From Phycisphaerae bacterium (GTDB lineage: Bacteria > Planctomycetota > Phycisphaerae > UBA1845 > PWPN01), in NCBI GenBank assembly GCA_030372985.1, contig JAUCQB010000072.1:19543-83542 (forward strand): a stretch of DNA of 64,000 bases, written 5' to 3'. The notes under the pieces were generated by a model. It ran no database searches. It saw only the letters and a program-made list of their open reading frames with translations, and was not told the DNA's origin. Positions 54,110 to 60,789 of this stretch are shown here, one piece after another (the stretch's first letter is position 1; each line of letters starts with the position of its first letter). Position numbers and translations under genes: made by a program.

Positions 54110-54520
54110 TCAGACAGGCATCGCATCGAAGCACAGGGATTCCTGTGCTTGTTGGCGGTTTACCAGCCGAATGACCAGCAGCAACACACCGGCCAGCGCC
54201 GCTGCGTGCAACAGGGGACCGGCGATGCCGAGATCCAGCGCCTTCGGCAGGAAACGCACAGCCAGAAGGGCCACGCCGGCAAGCAGCGGAAGAAGCGGTG
54301 TTCGTTTCGCCAGGTTCGCAGAAACGTTGATCTCACGCGGTGTGAAGGCTGCTGTGGCCGCTGCTTGCGAGCATGCCTCATGAAGCAGGCGGAGACGATC
54401 AAACTCGGCCCGCAACTCGGGATTCTGCTCGATCGCCGCCGTCACCTCGCGAGCCCGGCTTGGACTCAATTCGCCATCGATCAACGCCGAGATTTCCATG
54501 GGATCGATCGGTGTCATCAT
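54110..54520 (-). CDS. anti-sigma factor-like membrane protein
   Basis: A 136-residue protein encoded directly behind an ECF sigma factor, overlapping it by four bases. It begins MMTPIDPMEISALIDGELSPS, the layout of a zinc-finger-type anti-sigma domain, but the usual HxxxCxxC is not present, so it is a non-zinc variant. The rest has two TM helices (LLPLLAGVALLAVRF, and LAGVLLLVIRLV). The role is to hold the sigma factor at the membrane until a signal arrives. The last codons carry a perfect hairpin (AAGCACAGG gatt CCTGTGCTT, 54129-54150), perhaps a terminator for this convergent pair of genes. Confidence 0.75.
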   Translation of the reverse strand: MMTPIDPMEISALIDGELSPSRAREVTAAIEQNPELRAEFDRLRLLHEACSQAAATAAFTPREINVSANLAKRTPLLPLLAGVALLAVRFLPKALDLGIAGPLLHAAALAGVLLLVIRLVNRQQAQESLCFDAMPV

Positions 54521-55020
54521 TCCTCCACTGTTATCTGCGCGGCGAGCGCCTTTCGGGCATGGTAGAGCCGGGACATGATCGTCCCTTCGGGGATGTGCAG
54601 GGCCCCGGCCAATTCCCTGTAACTCAGCCCACCGAAGTATCGGAGCCGGAGAATCTCGCGGTGATCGGGTGAGAGCCGCTCCATGGCCTCTGCCAGCGCC
54701 TCCCAGCGCCCGCTTGCGGCGGTAGAATCCGACTGCGGAACGGCTTCAGTCGACGGTGCCGTTTGATGCCTCCCGGCAAGGCGACTCGCGTCGATGCAAC
54801 AGTTACGCAGAATCGCGAACCACCATCCCTTGAAGCTGCGAGTTGCGTCGAATGTTCCGATTCGCTTGAGCCCCTTGAGGGCTGCCTGCTGGACGGCGTC
54901 TTCGGCGTCGGCCCGGTTCCAAAGGATGGACCGGGCGTAGCCGGCCGCCTGGCGAAGGAGCGGTGTCAGCAGTTGACCGTAACGATCCGCGTCGAGATGT
55001 TCGCGTTCGGTGTCGGACAT
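54517..55020 (-). CDS. ECF-type RNA polymerase sigma factor
   Basis: A 167-residue sigma-70 family factor of the ECF kind. Region 2 is visible as AAGYARSILWNRADAEDAVQQAALKGLKR, then TRSFKGWWFAILRNCCIDASR. Region 4 ends the protein with LSPDHREILRLRYFGGLSYRELAGALHIPEGTIMSRLYHARKAL. A short linker (TAPSTEAVPQSDST) lies between them. The start at 55020 gives the normal ECF length; the longer frame to 55296 is unrelated. The gene overlaps its anti-sigma partner and is followed upstream by a small membrane protein. Confidence 0.9.
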   Translation of the reverse strand: MSDTEREHLDADRYGQLLTPLLRQAAGYARSILWNRADAEDAVQQAALKGLKRIGTFDATRSFKGWWFAILRNCCIDASRLAGRHQTAPSTEAVPQSDSTAASGRWEALAEAMERLSPDHREILRLRYFGGLSYRELAGALHIPEGTIMSRLYHARKALAAQITVEE

Positions 55021-55034
55021 GTGCCCGCTCCCGG

Positions 55035-55358
55035 TCATCCAAGCTGCTGAAGCAGACCCATCAGTTCTCCAAGCTGCTCGTGGAAGACGGCCACAATTAC
55101 AGCAAATGTGACAAGATACACGATCGTCACCACGATCGCAGCGATGCCCCAGCGCCGAGCTTGCGAGCGCGCAGGCATGCCTCGGATGGCGAGCGTGGCG
55201 AGAACGCATGCCAGGATCGCTTTTTCGAGTCCGAGCAGACTGACAAAAGCGACGGCACTCGTGGCCAGCGCCGCAATAGCCAGGCCAGTCCGACATCCAG
55301 CCTCGTAGGCCGCCTGCGTGGGTTCTTCGGTTCGGGTTTGATTGTCAGCGATCGACAT
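55035..55358 (-). CDS. small membrane protein upstream of the ECF sigma gene
   Basis: A 107-residue protein with three hydrophobic segments: TGLAIAALATSAVAFVSLLGL, then ILACVLATLAIRG, and IAAIVVTIVYLVTFAVIVAVF. It resembles DUF4190-like proteins in layout, but I do not assign it firmly. The start at 55358 is set by AGGAGG nine bases upstream. The gene is 14 bp upstream of the sigma gene and probably shares its transcript. Confidence 0.7.
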   Translation of the reverse strand: MSIADNQTRTEEPTQAAYEAGCRTGLAIAALATSAVAFVSLLGLEKAILACVLATLAIRGMPARSQARRWGIAAIVVTIVYLVTFAVIVAVFHEQLGELMGLLQQLG

Positions 55359-55718
55359 GACTGAGATCCTCCTCGTTGCTTCAGAAACCTCTCGGTTCAC
55401 TGTCGCAGCCCTATCGATGCGTGGCCAGCCTGGAAGCACAGATCTACGGAGTATTTCGGAGCGGATGCCATCAGGCGGCCTCGCTCGGGCTCATATCAGA
55501 TACGACGAGCCCCGCCGGTTTATTCAAAGTCGCTTGAGCGACTTTGCTTCACCAGCGGCGGGTCAACGGAACAGACGACGCCCCCGGTCAGGAAGCGGCT
55601 TCGAGGAATGGACTGATGCGCCGTGATCCGGCCGATGCGGGCTTGCCTGTGCTGGCGTGCATGAAGCATCGATTGTGATCGACGTCCGCCCCAGCCGCCA
55701 CGCAGAATCGGTCGCGGG
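55359..55718. other. spacer with a perfect palindrome
   Basis: 360 bp without a gene. CAAAGTCGC ttga GCGACTTTG (55525-55546) is a perfect 9-bp inverted repeat around four bases, without a T run on either side, so it is better seen as a repeat or protein-binding site than a terminator. Confidence 0.5.
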
Positions 55719-56168
55719 CTACGGGGCGACCTTGACAATCACCTTCCGTACAGGCTCGGGCTTCTCCACCGCCAGCCCCGGCATGTGAATGTCCTGCAGG
55801 GTGAAGACGGCGAACATGCCCTCCTGAACGTCGAAGAAGTTACCCCGCGTGTTGAAGAAGACCAGATCGGTTTCGGGGTTGTAGGGTTCCTTGATCGAAG
55901 CGCCGTTCATTCGGGCATAGCCCATTCGTTCACGGCCCCGCACCATATACTGGACGTCCCAGAATTTGTGGTGAGCCTCCCACTTGCCCTGGTCTGCCGG
56001 CTTGGTCTGGTTATCGCAGACAAAGGCGAAGAGCTTTTCGCCGTCAATCGGGTAGCGGCCGGCCGGCAACGTCGCTAGATCAGGGCGACGAAGGAAGTCG
56101 ATCGCCTTGGGCAGCAAGGGATGAATGGTTTTATACAGATCGGCGTTCTTGAGGGAATCAACAATCAT
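55719..56168 (-). CDS. YhcH/YjgK/YiaL family protein (DUF386)
   Basis: A 149-residue cupin-fold protein. The family patterns are GRYPIDGEKLFAFVCDNQTK, then EAHHKFWDVQYMVRGRERMGYA, and FAVFTLQDIHMPGLAVEKPEPVRKVIVKV. The conserved His and Glu residues bind a metal. Relatives include NanQ and YiaL, which act as sugar anomerases or help in sialic-acid and ascorbate-type catabolism; the sugar here is not known. Downstream of it lies the palindrome region. It is 50 bp downstream of the amidohydrolase. Confidence 0.9.
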   Translation of the reverse strand: MIVDSLKNADLYKTIHPLLPKAIDFLRRPDLATLPAGRYPIDGEKLFAFVCDNQTKPADQGKWEAHHKFWDVQYMVRGRERMGYARMNGASIKEPYNPETDLVFFNTRGNFFDVQEGMFAVFTLQDIHMPGLAVEKPEPVRKVIVKVAP

Positions 56169-56218
56169 GATCGTGTGCCTCTTGTCAGAGTATAACGTGG
56201 GGCGATTCTACCCTATTC

Positions 56219-57823
56219 TCATCCGCTTGTGAACTGCCGTCCGACCACCTGGTTGAAATCGGCTGTCAGTCGGGCTTCATCGCTCCGAACCAGGTGCCCA
56301 TCTTGAGCCACCGTCTGGCCCGTGATGATGACCTGCCTGGGCCGGGGGGGATGGCAGAGAATGAGGGCTCCCAGAGGATCTTGAGCCACCGCGCCGGCCA
56401 GTGCGACGTCGTTGACATCGTAGAGAACCAGGTCAGCGGCGCAGCCCGGCTCAATCCGACCCAGTTTTGGGCGTCCGAGGACCGCCGCCCCGCCAAGGGT
56501 TGCCAGTCGAAAGGCATCCGCCGGGCTCATGGCGGCCGCTCCGTTGGCCACGCGCTGAAGGAGGAGGGCCTGCCTGGCCTCGGCCAGCAGGTTGCCGGCG
56601 TCATTGCTGCTGCTGCCGTCCACGGCCAGTCCGATCTTGATACCGGCATCCAGCATTTTGCGAACGGGGGCGATGCCGCTGCCAAGACGCATGTTGGAAC
56701 ACGGGCAATGGGCCACACCGGTGGAGGTCTCCGCCAGGAGGCGTATCTCGGCGTCGTTCAGATGAACGCAGTGGGCGAGGTAGACGTTCGGCCCCAGCCA
56801 CCGGTGCTGCCGCAGGTACTCCACCGGCCGAACGCCGAACCGCTCCAGGCAATACCGCTCCTCATCTCGTGTCTCGGCGATGTGGGTGTGAAGCAGAACG
56901 CCTCGTTCGGTCGCCAGATCGCGGGTCTGATCGAGTAGCTCGGGGGTGATGTTGAACGGCGCACATGGGGCGAGGTTGATCTGCCGCATGGCCAGCGGAG
57001 ATGGGTCGTGGAACCGGTCGATGACCCGGACAGAATCCGCAAGCACCCGCTCGTCAGTCTCGACGCACTCATCGGGCGGCAGGCCCCCCGCTGAACGTCC
57101 CAGCGTCATGCTGCCACGGCAGAAGTGGATGCGGATTCCCAGCGCCTCGGCGGCCTCCAGCACGGCCTCGGCCGCGACGTCGCCGACGGGCGGAAACAGG
57201 TACATATGGTCGCTGGTTGTCGTGCAGCCGTTGAGAAGCAGCTCGGCGATGCTCACCATCGCCGCCTGGCGCAGGGCGTCATAGGTCAGATGCTGCCATC
57301 GCGGGTACAGCCCGACGAGCCAGTCGAACAGGCAGGCATTCTGCACGTGCGGTGCGCAGCGTGTCAGCGACTGGAACAGGTGGTGGTGAGTGTTGATCAG
57401 CCCCGGAATGACCAGGCAATCACGGCCGTCGATGATGGCCAGATCGTCGGAGGGGACCGCATCGGTCCGCGGGGCACGGCCGGACTGTATCGCCAGCGCA
57501 TGCTCGACATCGGCCTCACGGACATGGCCCAGGTGGACCAGTTCCTGGCCGATGACGCCGTGGCTTTGTTTCTGGCTCTCCAGGGCCTGCTGGATCTGCG
57601 CCTGGCTGACTTTGCCCAGAGCCAGCAGGATGGCCCCTAGCGGACGCCCTTTGAGCTGTGCGAACGGCCGGGCCGGCGGCGGGGCACTTGACTCGGCCGC
57701 GGGTCCGGCCCGCCCCGCCTCCGTGATGACCCCGCCGCTGAACTCGACAAAGTGATCGCGCAGGACCACTGGGTCATTGCCGCGGCAAGTGATGACTGTT
57801 GCATGATCGATTCGCGTACGCAT
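56219..57823 (-). CDS. 8-oxoguanine deaminase-like amidohydrolase with inserted GspE-N/MshEN domain
   Basis: A 534-residue metal-dependent amidohydrolase of the 8-oxoguanine deaminase/TRZ-ATZ group. Metal and active-site motifs are VIPGLINTHHHLFQSLTRC near 140, CTTTSDHMYLFPP, LLHTHIAET, YLAHCVHLND, and IGLAVDGSSSNDAGNL. It should hydrolyse the amine of an oxidised purine or a triazine-like ring. Between the first beta strands and the catalytic barrel (about residues 55-117) lies an extra segment with PLGAILLALGKVSQAQIQQALESQ and IGQELVHLGHVREADVEHALA. It reads like the N-terminal MshEN/GspE domain of type II secretion ATPases. The fusion is in frame and looks genuine. Confidence 0.85.
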   Translation of the reverse strand: MRTRIDHATVITCRGNDPVVLRDHFVEFSGGVITEAGRAGPAAESSAPPPARPFAQLKGRPLGAILLALGKVSQAQIQQALESQKQSHGVIGQELVHLGHVREADVEHALAIQSGRAPRTDAVPSDDLAIIDGRDCLVIPGLINTHHHLFQSLTRCAPHVQNACLFDWLVGLYPRWQHLTYDALRQAAMVSIAELLLNGCTTTSDHMYLFPPVGDVAAEAVLEAAEALGIRIHFCRGSMTLGRSAGGLPPDECVETDERVLADSVRVIDRFHDPSPLAMRQINLAPCAPFNITPELLDQTRDLATERGVLLHTHIAETRDEERYCLERFGVRPVEYLRQHRWLGPNVYLAHCVHLNDAEIRLLAETSTGVAHCPCSNMRLGSGIAPVRKMLDAGIKIGLAVDGSSSNDAGNLLAEARQALLLQRVANGAAAMSPADAFRLATLGGAAVLGRPKLGRIEPGCAADLVLYDVNDVALAGAVAQDPLGALILCHPPRPRQVIITGQTVAQDGHLVRSDEARLTADFNQVVGRQFTSG

Positions 57824-57881
57824 CGGCTGACAGTGTAGACCGAGACGGCGATTTCACAAGCCCGACCGATGGGCATCGAGA

Positions 57882-57904
57882 CGGTAGGGCGGGCTCTGCC
57901 CGCC
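57882..57904. repeat. GGTAGGGCGGGC repeat, copy 1
   Basis: CGGTAGGGCGGGCT followed by CTGCCCGCC, with an internal GGCGGGC/GCCCGCC hairpin. Two further copies lie nearby. Confidence 0.6.
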
Positions 57905-57960
57905 GAGCGAATGGCTGACAGCTAAAAGCTGAGAGCTACAAGCTTCCTTGGAGAAGCAGC

Positions 57961-57994
57961 CGGTAGGGCGGGCTTCGTCCGCCAATCACGACGA
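57961..57994. repeat. GGTAGGGCGGGC repeat, copy 2
   Basis: CGGTAGGGCGGGCTTCGTCC followed by GCCAATCACGACGA, nearly identical to copy 1 in its first half. It runs into the 3' end of the small gene at 57986. Confidence 0.6.
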
Positions 57995-58276
57995 ACGACC
58001 GGAACGTGTGCGGCGACCATTGCCGTTTTGCGGCTCGACGGTCGAAATGTGCAGAAGGTTGATGATCATCCAATCCCGAGCAACGGCGTCGGCAGAACGG
58101 GGGGTGGCCATCGGCTGCGAGGACTCGATTCGGGCCAGGCCGACGAGAAGATGCCGCTCGGCGACAACGACCTGGTCTGGATGGCGCACGAGGACGCAGC
58201 GTCCATCTGCCAGGCCGATCCGCAGAGGTTCAAACGGTTCCCTCTTCAGAAGCTTGGTGATGTCCGAGGCTCGCAT
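57986..58276 (-). CDS. small conserved hypothetical protein
   Basis: A 96-residue protein that begins MRASDITKLLKREPFEPLRI and continues GLADGRCVLVRHPDQVVVAERHLLVG. Short proteins with this pattern (DI-LK-EPF-P-R-DGR-HPD) are familiar from planctomycete genomes, always of unknown function. The C-terminal third has a low-complexity basic tail. It lies between repeat copies 2 and 3, and copy 2 overlaps its last codons. Confidence 0.62.
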   Translation of the reverse strand: MRASDITKLLKREPFEPLRIGLADGRCVLVRHPDQVVVAERHLLVGLARIESSQPMATPRSADAVARDWMIINLLHISTVEPQNGNGRRTRSGRSS

Positions 58277-58317
58277 GACACCGTATTGTATGAGTGTTTT
58301 TCTCTGGGAGCAAGCCC

Positions 58318-58347
58318 GGCAAGGCGGGTTCTGCTCGCCAATGACGA
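58318..58347. repeat. GGCAAGGCGGGT repeat, copy 3 (diverged)
   Basis: GGCAAGGCGGGTTCTGCTCG followed by CCAATGACGA matches copy 2 at most positions, including the CCAAT-ACGA end. Confidence 0.5.
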
Positions 58348-58358
58348 TTCGGCGAGTG

Positions 58359-58904
58359 TCACCGGCGGGACGAGGAGGCGTTCAACCCCGCGCGTCGCGG
58401 TGTTCGGAATACCCGGGCCGGTTTCCGTCTCACTCTGATCCCGGAAAACGCCAAAATGATTCCAATGAACAGGCAGCAGAACAGTGCGGCCTTAAGGCCA
58501 AGGCCGGCATCTGTGCCGGGGTTGTTGCGTTCGGCTGCGTAGGCAATCCCGGCCATCCCGGCGGCGATGAACAGGATCCATCGGCGCGTCATCGACCGCC
58601 GTTCGGCGTGCCAAGGAGCCTGGTATTGCGAGGGAATGGCCTTCATCACAAACTGCCCCCACAACCGCGCCTCGGCCGGAATGGGGGGAAGCACCGCGTC
58701 AACGAAACCCCTCGCACGGATCCGGATCGGACCATAACCTTGGCGAACCTTCTCGATGTCCGCCCAGGGGATTGAGACGCAGGTTCCATCGGCAAGAATC
58801 GCCCGAATGCCGGACCGGTCAAAGGCTGCCTGGCTCACCGTTGGACGATTGCCTGGCCGTGGAACTGTGCCCCAACCGAGGTCCAGCAGAAAGGCCGCCA
58901 TCAA
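58359..58904 (-). CDS. hypothetical membrane protein, possibly interrupted at its 5' end
   Basis: A protein of about 181 residues. A short N-terminal hydrophobic stretch is followed by a soluble domain with AILADGTCVSIPWADIEKV and VDAVLPPIPAEARLWG, then two TM helices (WILFIAAGMAGIAYA, and ALFCCLFIGIILAFSGI). I do not recognise the family. The frame stays open upstream to 59010 and encodes a plausible TM segment (LATLVFAWSP and later TSLAVLIFPAL). An in-frame TAG at 59012-59010 then separates it from a GTG at 59030 that has a GGCGAGG box. The gene may therefore have lost its true start to a nonsense mutation. Confidence 0.5.
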   Translation of the reverse strand: MMAAFLLDLGWGTVPRPGNRPTVSQAAFDRSGIRAILADGTCVSIPWADIEKVRQGYGPIRIRARGFVDAVLPPIPAEARLWGQFVMKAIPSQYQAPWHAERRSMTRRWILFIAAGMAGIAYAAERNNPGTDAGLGLKAALFCCLFIGIILAFSGIRVRRKPARVFRTPRRAGLNASSSRR

Positions 58905-59323
58905 TGCGGGGAAAATGAGAACTGCCAGGCTGGTGATGGTGTTGCCTTCAGATGTTGGGTCGGGCAGAGGACTCCAGGCGAAGACGAGTGTGGCGAGTGA
59001 GAATACATCCTAGAATAGTTTAGGTTTCACCTCGCCGCCGGCGAAGGGCAGTATGAGCCGCCCATACCGGTCCGACCATCCCTAGACAGTGATCGATTGA
59101 GCAAGGATGATCGGCCTGAAGGCGTGGGGCGACCGATGATGTAAGGACCGATAACCTATGATCCCCATCTTTTTGGACGGGAAAATCTATCGCGTTTGCG
59201 ACAAGCGCCCCATATTCAGGACACAAGGGCCCTGCGGCCCGACCTGATGGCAGGAAGACTGCGTCCGGACCGGTGTGTGCGAAAAAAACAAACGCTGGAG
59301 CCGTACCCACGCCGGTTCTGGCA
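58905..59323. other. spacer between hypothetical gene and response regulator
   Basis: 419 bp. Its right half holds no recognisable gene. Its left third is the open upstream extension of the hypothetical gene, ending at the TAG at 59010-59012. Confidence 0.4.
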
Positions 59324-59962
59324 TCAGCCGCTGACAATCCCGTGCCGGATGGCAAACTTGGTCAGGTCGGAGTTGTTCCGCAGCTCGAGCTTGCTGAGGA
59401 TGTTGAGACGGTGCGCGTCAACCGTCTTGACGCTCAGCCCCAGATCTGCGGCGATCTCCCGGTTCGTCTGACCGGATGCCAGAAGACGCAACACCTGAAA
59501 CTCACGGTCGGTGATGGCATCGACGGGATCGGCGGCCTGCCCGTCGACATATCGCATGGCCAAGGCTTCGCGCAGCGACGACGAGATGAACCGCTTTCCC
59601 TCATGCACGCTGCGGATGGCGTCGACGAGTTCGGCGGGGGCGGCATCTTTAACGACGTAGCCGCTCGCTCCGCTGCGCAGCAAGCGGGCCGCAAAATGCT
59701 CATCGGCATACATGGTGAGGACCAGAACGCGCACCTTCGACTTGCGGTTCTTCGTCAACTGCTTGGTCGCCTCGATCCCGTCGGCTCCGGGCATGGCCAC
59801 GTCCATCAGTACCACGTCCGCTTGCGTCTCGCGTGCCTTGGCGACTGTTTCCTTTCCATCGGCCGCCTCGCCGACAACCTTGAAATCGGGCTGCTCCTCC
59901 AGCATTCTTTTGATGCCTTTGCGAACCAGCGTGTGATCATCGGCAATCAGGATCTTGATCAT
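59324..59962 (-). CDS. NarL/FixJ-type response regulator
   Basis: A 212-residue two-component regulator. The receiver starts IKILIADDHTLVRKGI, the phosphorylated Asp is D54 in VVLMDVAMPG, and the Thr and Lys sites lie in VLVLTMYADE and GYVVKDAAP. The C-terminal LuxR-type HTH reads ITDREFQVLRLLASGQTNREIAADLGLSVKTVDAHRLNILSKL. No histidine kinase is encoded in the window, so its sensor is elsewhere. The gene is followed upstream by a long empty region. Confidence 0.95.
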   Translation of the reverse strand: MIKILIADDHTLVRKGIKRMLEEQPDFKVVGEAADGKETVAKARETQADVVLMDVAMPGADGIEATKQLTKNRKSKVRVLVLTMYADEHFAARLLRSGASGYVVKDAAPAELVDAIRSVHEGKRFISSSLREALAMRYVDGQAADPVDAITDREFQVLRLLASGQTNREIAADLGLSVKTVDAHRLNILSKLELRNNSDLTKFAIRHGIVSG

Positions 59963-60789
59963 CTTCCGTCCTCTGCGTTAGAAAACTTGCGAAACCCAGT
60001 TACGATGTAACCTCCGCCCCTGCTGGAAGAAACTCGGCGAGCTCGTCCCGCGACGTTTATATGATAACGCCTGAAAAGCGGAGTTCAACTGCGCGAGTAT
60101 CGAAAACCCGCCTTCTGATGCAACGCAGCACTCGTGAGCATAAGACTCCCGGTTTCTTTGCGTGGCCGCCCTCCCATTCAAAGGGTGGAGGGAGAGCATG
60201 CGCCTGCAACCGAGTCCGTGTCGCGAGTGTGTGTCGGCTCGATGCGCTGTCATGCTCCGCCGGTGTGGCGCGTAACCGACACGAGGCGACCACCTTTGAT
60301 GCGATAAGAATTCGACTTATATGTGTTTAGGCATCGTGAAAACCAGCAGTTCTGCAGGGTCATCGGGTGGTTCTGAAGCGGTCGAGGGTGGTGGACCACT
60401 GCAACGGCGCGGTATCTACCCGCGACAGGTGGTCCGGCGGTGACCTGCGACAGCCGACTGCGGCGACCAGGCATCATCGAGGGAATGCGGGTCGGCGGAC
60501 GTGCCGATGGCGGCTATGGAAATGGCGAAAAAAGCGGGGCGACACGGGCGGTTATGTCTCTCCTGGGGAGGTGGGCACGAGGGTGCGGAGAGGCAGCAGC
60601 CGCAGCCCCGGGCGACACTCTGCTGTGTCTGCCGGGCGTGGGTGGTAGTGTCGCGGCCTCCCGTGGGAATGACTGGCGGCCGCAGAACACGGAGAGTACT
60701 CCAGGCCCGCCAGGCGCCACTTGCGGAGGCAAGGGACAAGGTGCTTCGGTAAGGCAGGACGAACGAGCCCGCGGCCGATCCGTTGTGTG
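59963..60789. other. 827-bp region without recognisable gene
   Basis: Several frames of 70-140 codons exist on both strands but lack SDs and recognisable content. A short AT-rich patch near 60296-60335 could be a promoter. I see no tRNA or rRNA. Confidence 0.45.

Noticed and set aside
54129..54150. AAGCACAGG gatt CCTGTGCTT hairpin as a separate terminator
   Set aside because: It lies inside the last codons of the anti-sigma gene and lacks a T run; mentioned with that gene only.
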